A stretch of 64,000 nucleotides of DNA from assembly GCF_030815975.1 (NCBI RefSeq), contig NZ_JAUSXL010000002.1, positions 4,204,501-4,268,500 of the forward strand, in the 5' to 3' direction. This document shows positions 29,901-39,114 of the stretch, one piece after another. The position numbers and the translations under genes were made by a program. Each line of letters starts with the position of its first letter. The stretch's first letter is position 1. Source of the stretch: Variovorax paradoxus. GTDB taxonomy: Bacteria > Pseudomonadota > Gammaproteobacteria > Burkholderiales > Burkholderiaceae_C. The notes under the pieces are model-generated. The model made no database searches. It was not told the origin of the DNA and saw only the letters and a program-made list of their open reading frames with translations.

Positions 29901-31302
29901 CCGCGTTGAACAGCGCGGCCGTGAGCCAGGCGGTGTGCACCTGGTGGCGCGCGATGGTGCGGGCCAGGCCAGCGCCCGTGGGCACGCGCTCGCCATGCAC
30001 CACGCAGCAGCCGCCGTTGAGCAGCGGACCCCAGATCTCGAAGGTGGCGGCGTCGAAGCCCAGCGGCGCGGCGTGCAGCACGCTGCGGCCCGGGGCCAGG
30101 TCCGCATAGTCGACGCCGACCACCAGGCGCAGGATCGCGCGGTGGCAGATCTCGATGCCCTTGGGCGTGCCCGTGGAGCCCGAGGTGTACATCACGTACG
30201 CCACCGATTCGCCATCGATGGCGGGAGCGCTCCAGGGCGCGAGTTCGGTCTCGTCGTCTTCATCGAGCAGCAGCAGCGCCCGGGACGCGGGAACGAGATG
30301 GCCCTGCGCCGACATGGTGACCACCTGCCGCGCATTCGCCTCGTCGAGCATGTAGGCGATCCGTTCTGGCGGGAAGTCCGTCGGCACCGGCACATAGGCC
30401 GCGCCCGCCTTGAGGATGCCGAGCTGCGCCACCACGGCCTCGATCGACCGCTCGAGCACCAGCCCCACGTTGTGGCCCGCCCGCACGCCCTGGTGCTGCA
30501 GGCGGTGCGCGAGCCGATCGGAGCGGCGTTCGAGTTCGCCGTAGCTCATCTGCGCGTCGCCTTGCGCGAGCGCAATGGCGTCGGGCGCGGCCGCGGCATG
30601 GCGGGCGAACATGCCGGCCACGGTGAGGGTCCGGTCAAGGGGAGCGGGCGCCGTGTTCCAGTCGGCGAGCTGGTGCTCGCGGTCGGCGGAAGGCAGGGTG
30701 CGGATGTCGCCGAGAGGGCTGTCGGCCCGGTCGAGCACATCGGCGGCGGTGTCGGCGATGGCCGCGAGCAGCTGCTGCGCCGATGCCGCGTCCAGAAGGC
30801 TTGCTGCCGCACTGGCATGGAGGCGCGGCGAGTCCGATGCGGTGCTCAGCCAGAGAAGGAGGGGGGCCTGGACCTCGCCGGCGCCGATGTCGCCGCGCAG
30901 CCAGAGAACGCTCGGCTCCGGCGAGCCTGCGGCGGAGGCCTGGCGCCGCTCCTGGTCGAGCGAGGCCAGCCAGTCGCGGGCCGATTGGGCCGGATCGAAG
31001 GCCGCGGCGACGGCCGTTCGATCGGTGGCCGGCGCGTTCGTCGACGCTTCGTGCAACACCGGCTGCCGCTCGCCGAGCCAGCGCGCCTGGAGCAGCAGCC
31101 ACGCCGCCGCGAAGAGGGTGTCTGGCAACTGGCCGGTCGTGCCGAGCCATTGCTTCCAGCGCTGTGCGTTCTGCTCCCCGAGTGCCACCGAGCTTTGGAT
31201 CCGTTCGTCCGGCGCTTCCGAATTGGGGCGCGAAACAATCAGATCATCCAGTGAAAATCGGGGGGGCGCGAATTGCGCCGGATCGGCTAATTGAATTTTC
31301 AT
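23911..31302 (-). CDS. Hybrid NRPS-PKS, A-T-KS-AT-ACP-aminotransferase
   Basis: A 2463-aa assembly-line protein. Residues 1-210 are a degenerate condensation-like region without HHxxxDG. Then adenylation (YTSGSTGTPKG near 369; pocket D-A-F-W-V-G-G-T-F-K, near the published valine code), carrier (FFDLGGDSMRV near 760), ketosynthase (TACSTSLVAV near 1000; HGTATPMGDP), acyltransferase (GHSVGEF near 1440; HAFHS, malonyl type), ACP (LGLDSL near 1786) and a class III PLP aminotransferase (YGKVIGGGFPVG near 2247), like the KS-AT-ACP-AMT part of mycosubtilin and microcystin synthases. No ketoreductase, so the beta-keto group should be transaminated. ATG 31302 is preferred to an upstream TTG. Confidence 0.94.
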   Translation of the reverse strand: MKIQLADPAQFAPPRFSLDDLIVSRPNSEAPDERIQSSVALGEQNAQRWKQWLGTTGQLPDTLFAAAWLLLQARWLGERQPVLHEASTNAPATDRTAVAAAFDPAQSARDWLASLDQERRQASAAGSPEPSVLWLRGDIGAGEVQAPLLLWLSTASDSPRLHASAAASLLDAASAQQLLAAIADTAADVLDRADSPLGDIRTLPSADREHQLADWNTAPAPLDRTLTVAGMFARHAAAAPDAIALAQGDAQMSYGELERRSDRLAHRLQHQGVRAGHNVGLVLERSIEAVVAQLGILKAGAAYVPVPTDFPPERIAYMLDEANARQVVTMSAQGHLVPASRALLLLDEDDETELAPWSAPAIDGESVAYVMYTSGSTGTPKGIEICHRAILRLVVGVDYADLAPGRSVLHAAPLGFDAATFEIWGPLLNGGCCVVHGERVPTGAGLARTIARHQVHTAWLTAALFNAVIDDDPAHLSGLRHLVTGGEALSVPHVRRALAALPALALSNGYGPTECTTFAATCRIPAALPADLRSVPLGRPIKDTVLRVLSPSLDLLPTGLVGELCIGGHGLARGYLRQPQLTEERFVPDPFGAPGERLYRTGDLARWLPDGTIEFIGRRDGQVKIHGHRIETGEVEAAILAHPAIQACAVDARPDADGQLRLVAYLVARSHRLSWDALRAHLAARLPAALLPSAQVWLAQLPVTPNGKLDRRALPEPAAERPDLVQPFEEARNAAEQRVCEAFARALHIEKAGRNDNFFDLGGDSMRVLQVLAELQRDSTQPLSTNLFFRHPTPSAMAAQLEPAADAAPAPAAAPRAPQPHAAPDSDLSEAIALIATAGRFPGAADVEQFWDNLVAGRDTISFFDDDTLDAGVSEALRNDPAYVRARGVIEGIENFDAAFFGIGPKDAALMDPQQRVFLEICWECLERAGYVPDAAPGPVGVYAGMYNASYFQRHVATRPDLVEAVGEFQVMLANEKDYITTRVANRLNLTGPAVSIHTACSTSLVAVAHAFHALRTGQCYMALAGGASVTCPPRSGYLYQEGSMLSPDGRTRSFDAQAQGTVFSDGAAVVLLKRLADAQADGDTIYAVLRSACVNNDGGTKASFTAPSVDGQAAVIRAALAAANVDARSISYVEAHGTATPMGDPVEVEALACAYGEHTGALGYCTLGSLKSNVGHMVTAAGAAGLIKAALSLHHEAIPPTAHFSAPNPAIDFARTPFYVTGSLQPWPRAGEPRRAGVSSFGVGGTNAHVIIEEAPARPASASAAGPQVLPLSARSEAALAVATEQLAAHLDATPGLPLADVAYTLGVGRKAHAFRRAVVAGDAAQAVAALRAGDSPWRASGRVDARAPQPVLMFPGQGAQYAGMGKMLHAGDPVFAAAFDTCLKAFGSALDFDLRERMFGDDPQALVPTAVTQPAIFAIEYALARRLLSLGVRPHALIGHSVGEFVAAVLAGVMRLEDAARLVARRGALMQAQPAGAMLSVRLGAAELSARLGPLLSLAADNGPTACVVAGPFDAIETLRASLQEEDIASRQLQTSHAFHSAMMDAAVAPFEALVGEVALHPPTVPIFSTLTGRLLEDAEATSAAYWARHLRSTVQFSPAVRSAMAQAARPLFVEVGPRNTLATLVRQHGAAEVMPLLHGEPADEARTLRLALARLWTCGADVELSRLAVRIGAQRVRLPTYPFERKRFWVDIAAAAASPAMASPVASPVSPPALLPVDPPTPALFVPPPSLEPIVTAAAPPPLPSPASTAPTESMDARLRSLFEDISGIDMMQAEGHAAFGELGLDSLTLTQVATQIKKRFKVNLSFRQLMENYRSFDSLSAFLRESLPPEPVVAAAPASTAAVPLPLPMAAPVQAAAAQPPAAFLPGVTAPAVGGDIGSGPIVQLVAQQMELMRRQLALLSGAGMEMPMVVPAAPAAAAATAAIAAQPSTDEPAPAREPQRYDVAKAFGAIARIHTQRTAEPSGRQKARLAAFVRRYVERTQKSKQFTEANRPHMADPRVVNGFRPLTKEITYQIVVERSKGSKLWDLDGNEYVDALNGFGMNMFGWQPDFVQEAVRRQLDAGYEIGPQHPLAAEVTGLICELTGCDRAALCNTGSEAVMAALRIARTVTGRSTVVVFTGSYHGTFDEVLVRAGKGGKGLSAAPGVMSGMFGDIRVLDYGTAEALAFIRENADDLAAVLAEPVQSRRPDFQPREFLQEVRAITEKSGTCFIFDEVITGFRVGLGGAQELFGVRADLATYGKVIGGGFPVGVIAGKRAFMDALDGGAWQYGDDSIPGVGVTYFAGTFVRHPLALAAAKASLTHLKEAGPSLQTGLTGSTAAMADELSAWCLEVGAPIAIRQFASLWRVSWLEDHPLQDLLFAMMRSRGVHILDNFPCFLTSAHSAEDIATIQRVFKESVAEMQESGFLPRRATVVTGFDYRKRCEEDGSVLARDVDGQPFWYVPDTASPNTHLINGKAAA

Positions 31303-31874
31303 GGAGAAAATGAAATAAATAATGCATGCAATAAATTTGGGTACGGAAACCAGCAATTAGCCAATCAAGAGATTAGTACGTTAGTTTCTATTTCGGGGCA
31401 ATCCTAGAGGCTTTGCTGAGAGCGGTGTTGACCAAAGTTTGTTGGGTTACATTCCAGAATCATTCGTTACATGTTCGTACTACCTCATATCGCTCGAACA
31501 GGGTAGCTAGCGGCTATTTCCACCGGCTTTCCTCGATTCGCCCGATCTGCGGTGAAGGGCGTTTGCTCGGAAAGCATTGGCCCAGGGAAGTCACTGTAGA
31601 AATTGCGCCGCAGTCGCGCATGAGCAATGCGCCCCCTCTAGAGGGAGACAAGCGCCCCCGCCCGCACCGCTTGCGACCATGACAAAGCGCCTGCCGAAAA
31701 CATGGCAAACCGCTGCTGCGCAAGCCGAATAGGTCTGCAAAATGGGGAGGCGAGGTAGAGGCGAAACAGGGGAGTGCCGGCTGCCCGGTAGCGCCTGCGC
31801 CGGTTACCGCAGCTTGTTGACCGGAAGCTGATTTGGCGGGGCTGCGAAGCGCAACGGATGTAATCGCTACCCGC

Positions 31875-31904
31875 CCAAGGCAAGGTAGCTATTAATTGCC
31901 TTGG
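31875..31904. repeat. 9-bp inverted repeat in the divergent regulatory region
   Basis: CCAAGGCAA and its exact complement TTGCCTTGG, separated by 12 A/T-rich bases (GGTAGCTATTAA). It could be a repressor or activator site or an RNA hairpin. Position about 570 bp upstream of the NRPS-PKS start. Confidence 0.5.
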
Positions 31905-31937
31905 CTTTGGGTGAATATGAAGATATCCACGGGGAAG

Positions 31938-31961
31938 CCCCGGGATTGTGTAACCCCGGGG
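31938..31961. repeat. 7-bp GC inverted repeat in the divergent regulatory region
   Basis: CCCCGGG and CCCGGGG flank a 10-base loop (ATTGTGTAAC). It forms a strong G/C stem but has no T-run on either side, so it is more likely a protein site or leader-RNA hairpin than a terminator. Confidence 0.45.
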
Positions 31962-32131
31962 TGGTTGCCTGCCTCATTGGCCGAACGGAGTCAGGCCCAG
32001 TTTTTTGTAAACTTAATAAATCAATAGGATTTGCGGCATTCTGATTGCAATTCGGAACCTGTAGCTCCGCAGCAAGTCCGAAAAGTGCCTTTTTTTAACG
32101 GCGCGATGCGAAGAAGTTCTTTCGCGCGGCA

Positions 32132-32152
32132 CCCGAATCGCTAGGATTCGGG
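32132..32152. repeat. 8-bp inverted repeat upstream of methyltransferase gene
   Basis: CCCGAATC and GATTCGGG around GCTAG, a perfect 8-bp stem about 85 bp before the methyltransferase start codon. The T-rich run after it is weak (CTTCGCATTT), so an operator or 5'-leader hairpin is as likely as a terminator. Confidence 0.45.
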
Positions 32153-32236
32153 CTTCGCATTTCTCCGCGCAGCGCCGAACGGTTGCCCAGGCGCTGCGGG
32201 GTGGTGGTCTTTCAGCCAAAGAGAGGAAACCAGCTC

Positions 32237-33010
32237 ATGCTTCCCAACCTGCTGCCCTTGCGTCACCGCGTCGAAGCCTATCGGCGCAAATTCCTGGTCA
32301 ACGAGACCGAGAACCTCTTCATGGGCTCCTTCGAGAGCTTTGCCGCCGCGGAGGCCGGCGCACCGGAGTCGAAGGCCGTGGGCTACAGCAACGCCAAGGG
32401 GGCCGGCGAGCTCTACAGCCACCAGATCTACTTCTACGACTATCCCGGCCTTTTCTGGCTCGCGAGATCGTTCGACGAGGGCATGCGGCGCGTGTTCGAC
32501 CTGGGCGGCCACGTGGGAATCAAGTACTACGCGTTCCGCCGTGTCCTGCCTTACCCCGACGGCCTGCGCTGGACGGTCTGCGACGTGCCCGGGGTGGTGC
32601 AAACGGGGAAGGAACTGGCCGTGCAGCGCGAGGCCACCGCGCAGCTGGACTTCACCACCGACTACGCCGACGCCAGCGGCTGCGACCTGCTGTATGCCTC
32701 GGGCAGTCTGCAGTACCTGCCGCAGCGCATCGCGCAGACCCTGGCAACGCTCGCCGAGAAGCCGAAGCGCATCGTGCTGAACACGACGGCCGTCCACCCC
32801 GAACGCACGATCTACACCATCAACAGCATCGGCATCGCGTTCTGTCCCTACCGCATCCAGCATGTCGAGGAATTGTGGGCCGAGCTCAGGGACGCCGGCT
32901 ACAAGCGCCGCGATGCCTGGCGCAACGAAGGCAAGCCCATCGAGGTGCCGTTCGTCGATGGCGGCGACAAGCCGTACTACGCGGGCTGCTGCTTCGATCT
33001 GGCAGGATAG
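32237..33010 (+). CDS. TIGR04325-family putative methyltransferase
   Basis: A 257-aa protein with a SAM-binding-like glycine motif VFDLGGHVGIKYYAF, followed by WTVCDVPGVVQTGKEL and DLLYASGSLQYLP. These three blocks are characteristic of the LIC12133/TIGR04325 methyltransferase family often found in O-antigen and polysaccharide loci. ATG 32237 is chosen because GAGAGGAAAC precedes it. It is transcribed away from the NRPS-PKS/exopolysaccharide operon from the shared 934-bp region. It could methylate the polysaccharide or the peptide-polyketide product; the substrate is unknown. Confidence 0.75.
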   Translation: MLPNLLPLRHRVEAYRRKFLVNETENLFMGSFESFAAAEAGAPESKAVGYSNAKGAGELYSHQIYFYDYPGLFWLARSFDEGMRRVFDLGGHVGIKYYAFRRVLPYPDGLRWTVCDVPGVVQTGKELAVQREATAQLDFTTDYADASGCDLLYASGSLQYLPQRIAQTLATLAEKPKRIVLNTTAVHPERTIYTINSIGIAFCPYRIQHVEELWAELRDAGYKRRDAWRNEGKPIEVPFVDGGDKPYYAGCCFDLAG

Positions 33011-33082
33011 TAGGTACCTAGGTACCATCTGGCACTCGGCACCGTGGTTACGCCAGCCTCGGCAGCCCGAGTCCCCCCCCGG

Positions 33083-33098
33083 CCCTCCCTCTGGAGGG
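33083..33098 (+). terminator. Possible terminator after the methyltransferase gene
   Basis: CCCTCC and GGAGGG with a CTCT loop, followed by CTTCCTCGCTTT. Short stem and interrupted T-tract, so only a moderate candidate. It lies about 70 bp downstream of the methyltransferase stop. Confidence 0.4.
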
Positions 33099-33241
33099 CT
33101 TCCTCGCTTTAGTGCTTAAGTTGGCGCCTTTGCTACACCGCGGCTGGCTTGCGTCCGACAAGCCGACGCGCCAGGGAAATACTTTTTTCGAATCTCACGC
33201 AAAGGAACATTTGCAACAACAACAGCAATCGAGGGATCCGC

Positions 33242-33499
33242 ATGCCTCTGACTTTCCTGATGAGCCTTCAACACGCCGCGCTGCCCAAGAAAGTGGTGAC
33301 TCCCGAAGATGTTCGACATGTGTCGATCCTCAAGGCGACCGGCCTGATCGAAGCAGAAATAGCGCCGGCGCTGGATGACTCCGGCAAATACAAGAATGCG
33401 CGCAATGCCATCGTGATGCGCATCACCAAGGATGGCATCGCCGAGATCAACAGGATGCGGACGGAGGAGAGCCGGTCGAAGCTCGCACGGCGCTTGTGA
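33242..33499 (+). CDS. Hypothetical protein (85 aa)
   Basis: A small mixed-charge protein (VVTPEDVRHVSILKATGLIE, then YKNARNAIVMRITKDGIAEI) with a probable helical/strand pattern and no signal peptide. The family is not recognised. ATG 33242 is preferred over the upstream in-frame start at 33149 because the sequence after it has typical codon use. The preceding 90 bp (with AAAGGAAC and runs of CAACAA) look like a leader. It stands alone between the methyltransferase gene and tRNA-Gly. Confidence 0.6.
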   Translation: MPLTFLMSLQHAALPKKVVTPEDVRHVSILKATGLIEAEIAPALDDSGKYKNARNAIVMRITKDGIAEINRMRTEESRSKLARRL

Positions 33500-33534
33500 G
33501 TGGCGCGGAAGCCGCGCGGATCCGGCCGGGCTTG

Positions 33535-33608
33535 TGGAGCGGGTGATGGGAATCGAACCCACGCTATTTGCTTGGGAAGCAAAAGTTCTACCATTGAACT
33601 ACACCCGC
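33535..33608 (-). tRNA. tRNA-Gly (anticodon CCC)
   Basis: The minus strand folds as a cloverleaf of 74 nt. The acceptor stem GCGGGTG pairs with CACCCGC, the D-loop region is TAGTTCAATGGTAGAAC, and the anticodon stem TTTGC/GCAAA closes the loop TTCCCAA, giving anticodon CCC. The T-arm GTGGGTTCGATTCCCAT is canonical. The 3' CCA is encoded (33537-33535). It reads GGG codons. Confidence 0.95.
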
Positions 33609-33680
33609 AGCAGCCGCGGATTCTACCGTCAGTCCGCAGAGGTTTGGCACCGGTCGACGGTTGCGGTTATGCCGCGAAAG

Positions 33681-34214
33681 TTACCTTCGAAAAACCGACG
33701 GGTCGTTCTGTCCCCTCACTGCCGCGAGGCACTTGCTCGCAGCTTCCATCGTTTCCCGCATCAGCTGTTGATCCAGCGCGTCGGGCGGAGGGCCCTGGTC
33801 GCGGAAATAGGCGATCTGCTTCCTGTGCAGGTCGCACGCCGCTTCGCGGGAACGTTGCTCCAGCTCCTTCCACAACCTCAGATACATGACGGTGGTGGGT
33901 ACATGCTCCATCGCGGACGAGCCGGCGGGGGGGCTGCTGCCGGTCGCATCCGCGCGCGCTCCCGCCCATGCCGGCCCCGGCGGCGCATCCGCAGCATCGG
34001 CTTGTGCGCCGACGCCGGTCGCAAACCAGCGATAGGTGTTCTTTCTCCTGCAGACGGGCCCCGTGGTCCGCACGAACAGGTAACCCGCTGTCGCGTTTCC
34101 CGTTTCATCGACCGGTATGCCGGCGGCCCGAAGCGCTTCGACCCTCTCGCCGACGCTCAAGTAGAAAGACAACTGCAACGTGACCGTCGCGTTGTGAATG
34201 ACCTGTTGGACCAT
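33681..34214 (-). CDS. Hypothetical protein (about 177 aa)
   Basis: A soluble protein with an N-terminal domain (VTLQLSFYLSVGERVEALRA, then NATAGYLFVRTTGPV), a proline/alanine linker, and a charged helical C-terminus (MYLRLWKELEQRSREAACDL). No family recognised. ATG 34214 is preferred because GCGGAGAA stands just upstream; an ATG at 34250 in the same frame is an alternative. The frame extends further only as shadow of the ferritin-like gene. It stands alone, 72 bp from tRNA-Gly, and its function cannot be stated. Confidence 0.55.
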   Translation of the reverse strand: MVQQVIHNATVTLQLSFYLSVGERVEALRAAGIPVDETGNATAGYLFVRTTGPVCRRKNTYRWFATGVGAQADAADAPPGPAWAGARADATGSSPPAGSSAMEHVPTTVMYLRLWKELEQRSREAACDLHRKQIAYFRDQGPPPDALDQQLMRETMEAASKCLAAVRGQNDPSVFRR

Positions 34215-34342
34215 TTCTCCGCTCACATTGGTTGGCAAAGGGCGGAGCATCCCCTTGCCGAACCCGCAAGTGAAGGCGCTCAGGAGGTCAAAAGTGTGAA
34301 CTCTTTCACAGATTGCAAAAAAAGTTTGCAGTCGGGCCCCTG

Positions 34343-35164
34343 TCAGCGCAGGAACACGTGTTCCATGAACTGCCTGATGGGGTACTGCACCACGGCCTGC
34401 ACGCCGGCCGGCAGTTCCAGCGGCCGCATCAGCATCTTGAGCGTGGCGCCCGGGCTCAGGTGGGTGCGCACGGTGCTGTTCATGCGCGTGCTCAACTGCT
34501 GGACATAGGCGGTGTCGGCGGCGCGCTCGGGGGCGCGGGCGCGCACCACGTGGCGGATGGCGCAGTCGGCGTCCTCGCTCTTGAGTTCCAGAGTGCGCCG
34601 GCCGATGGTGCCCAGCACGCGGAAACGGCCCAGCCCTTCCTGCTGCCGGTAACGCCGAAAAAAACGGTAGAAGTGCTTGTAGTGGCTGACCTCGTCGGCC
34701 GCAATGCGGCTCGCCAGGTCGCGCAGCACCGGCTCGGCCGTGCTGCGCGCCAGGGCTCGGTAGTAGCTGGCGGTGCCGGTCTCGATCACGCAGCGCGCGG
34801 CCATCTCCAACCCCCGCGTCGGGGCGAGGAGTTCTACCTTGCAATAGGTGGCGTATTCCTCCAGAAAGCCGCGGTAGGCGCCTTCCCAGTCGAACTCGGG
34901 CCAGACGTGGGACACATAGGCGCGCAGGGCCCTGCCATGCTGCAGTTCCTCGGCTTCCCATTGGCGGGTGAGCCAGCCGGTGACTTCGTCGTCGCCGCGG
35001 AAGAAGTCGACCAGGTTCTGGGTGTACAGGTCCGAGCCGCTTTCGACGAACGAGGCGCAGGCAACGAGGTAGAAAAGGTTGTCGTCCTGGCGGACCTCCG
35101 CGCGCGCGATGCGGGAGAAATCCAGATCCTCGATCTTCCAGTGCGCCGCCTCATGGCCTGCCAT
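34343..35164 (-). CDS. Ferritin-like di-iron protein (acyl-ACP-desaturase-like)
   Basis: A 273-aa all-helical protein with the four-helix di-iron pattern: ASFVESGSDLY, EAEELQHGRALR (E-E-x-x-H), ETGTASYYRALA and ADEVSHYKHFYRFF (E-x-x-H). This arrangement is that of the ferritin-like/acyl-ACP desaturase superfamily, where two carboxylate-His sets hold two irons. It might oxidise or desaturate an acyl chain with O2. ATG 35164 has GGAGC just upstream. It is transcribed alone, divergent from alaS; no partner ferredoxin or ACP is adjacent. Confidence 0.7.
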   Translation of the reverse strand: MAGHEAAHWKIEDLDFSRIARAEVRQDDNLFYLVACASFVESGSDLYTQNLVDFFRGDDEVTGWLTRQWEAEELQHGRALRAYVSHVWPEFDWEGAYRGFLEEYATYCKVELLAPTRGLEMAARCVIETGTASYYRALARSTAEPVLRDLASRIAADEVSHYKHFYRFFRRYRQQEGLGRFRVLGTIGRRTLELKSEDADCAIRHVVRARAPERAADTAYVQQLSTRMNSTVRTHLSPGATLKMLMRPLELPAGVQAVVQYPIRQFMEHVFLR

Positions 35165-35292
35165 GCATGCTCCTTGATTCAGGTTGAAATGAATGGGACG
35201 AAGCCGGGCGCATTTGGTTCTGCGCGCTAATTCCCATATTAGCTTTGGCGTCCGCGCGGCACCGGGCGGGGGCGCGGCCCGGTGGCCAAACC

Positions 35293-35298
35293 TATAAT
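35293..35298 (+). promoter_or_regulatory. -10 element (TATAAT) upstream of alaS
   Basis: A perfect TATAAT about 105 bp before the alaS start codon. No clear -35 hexamer is seen at the usual distance because the upstream sequence is very G/C-rich. The transcript would have a leader of roughly 95 nt. Confidence 0.5.
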
Positions 35299-35401
35299 CG
35301 ATTGTTCAAGCAAATCAAGCAGTCAGGTCGGTTCGACGCCGTGGGTTCGACGAGAGGGTCGCCATTGCCAGGCCGCCCTCGACAGAAGACGAAATCCAAA
35401 G

Positions 35402-38025
<2,624 letters not shown>

Positions 38026-38026
<1 letters not shown>

Positions 38027-39057
38027 TGGCCCAAGCCGAGGTGCCCGACCGGCCTCCCGGCGAAGTGCTGGTGATGGGGGCGGGCACCATCGGCTGCTTT
38101 GTGGGCGGCAGCCTGGCGGCGGCCGGTGTGCCGGTCACCTTCGTCGGCCGTCCGCGCGTGCTGCAGGGTTTGGCGGAACACGGCCTGGCGCTCACCGACC
38201 TGGAAGGCGGCGCGCATCGCCTGCCGGCCGCGAGCCTTCGCCTGAGCGAGCAGGTGCCCGTGGGCGCGATGCCGGCGCTGGTGCTCCTGTGCGTGAAGAG
38301 CGGCGCCACGGCCGCGGCGGCCGCCGAGCTGGCCTTTGCGCTGCCCGCGGGCACGCTGGTCGTCTCGCTGCAGAACGGCATCTCGAACTGCGCCGCGGCT
38401 GCGCGCGTGGGGCCCACGCTCCAGGTGCTGCCGGGCATGGTGCCGTATAACGTGGCCGAGATCGGGCCCGGTGCCTTCCACCGCGGAACGGCCGGCCGCC
38501 TGGCGGCGCAGGACGATGCGGCGCTGCGGCCCTGGCTGCCGGTGTTCGAGCGCGCGGGCGTGCCGCTCGACCTTTACCCTGACCTGCTGCCCGTGCAGTG
38601 GGGCAAGCTGCTGCTCAACCTCAACAACCCGGTCAATGCGCTGTCGGGCCTGCCGCTGCGCGACGAACTGCTGCAGCGCGGCTACCGGCGCTGCTTCGCG
38701 GCGCTGATCGACGAAGCGCTCGGCGTGCTGGGCAGCGCCGGCATTGCGCCGGCGCAGGTGGCGGCGGTGCCGGCGCAGCGGCTGTCTGCGGTGCTGCGGC
38801 TGCCCGACTGGCTGTTTCGCATCGTCGCGGCGCGCATGCTGCGCATCGACGCCAAGGCCCGCTCGAGCATGGCCGACGACCTGACGCTCGGGCGCCGCAC
38901 CGAAATCGATGCGCTCAGCGGCGAGGTCGTGCGGCTTGCGCAGGACCAGGACCTGGAGGCGCCGCGCAACGCAAGGATGTTCGCGCTGCTCGAAGAATGG
39001 CCGGCGCAGCCCCGGCGCTGGACGGCACGGCAATTGCAAGACGCACTGGGCCTGTAG
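38026..39057 (+). CDS. Ketopantoate reductase family protein (2-dehydropantoate 2-reductase-like)
   Basis: A 343-aa NADP-dependent dehydrogenase. N-terminal Rossmann motif VMGAGTIGCFVGGSLAAAG (GAGTIG at 18-23), VKSG at the end of the cofactor domain, and LQNGISN. In the C-terminal domain, the substrate-binding segment KLLLNLNNPVNALSG contains the conserved Lys and Asn. The family reduces ketopantoate to pantoate in CoA synthesis, but many paralogues use other 2-keto acids, so I do not call it panE. It starts inside the alaS stop codon, so it is translationally coupled to alaS. Confidence 0.8.
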
Positions 39058-39114
39058 CGCGGACGCTGTACCCTCTCGGGCCATCGGTGCGTGTGGTTTC
39101 AAGGGAGTGTTCTC

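Larger units (their letters stand above)
31303..32236. other. 934-bp divergent intergenic region, AT-richer than surroundings
   Basis: No convincing gene is seen here. The first 250 bp next to the NRPS-PKS gene are clearly richer in A/T than the window average, as expected for a promoter or a region bound by nucleoid proteins. TGTTCG at 31472-31477 and CGAACA at 31495-31500 form a possible operator half-site pair. Further on lie three stronger inverted repeats (31875-31904, 31938-31961, 32132-32152) and a T7 run near 32089. It must hold the promoters of both the 29-kb minus-strand operon and the plus-strand methyltransferase gene. Confidence 0.7.

Noticed and set aside
26380..31254. 1624-codon plus-strand frame across the NRPS-PKS gene
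   Set aside because: Antisense to conserved ketosynthase, acyltransferase and adenylation domains; no domain of its own.
31302..31356. Upstream TTG start for the NRPS-PKS gene
   Set aside because: The extra 18 residues are encoded in the A/T-rich promoter-like part, and the ATG at 31302 starts the typical protein sequence.
31413..31682. 89-codon plus-strand frame in the divergent intergenic region
   Set aside because: No ribosome-binding site, atypical codon use and no recognisable pattern; the region looks regulatory.
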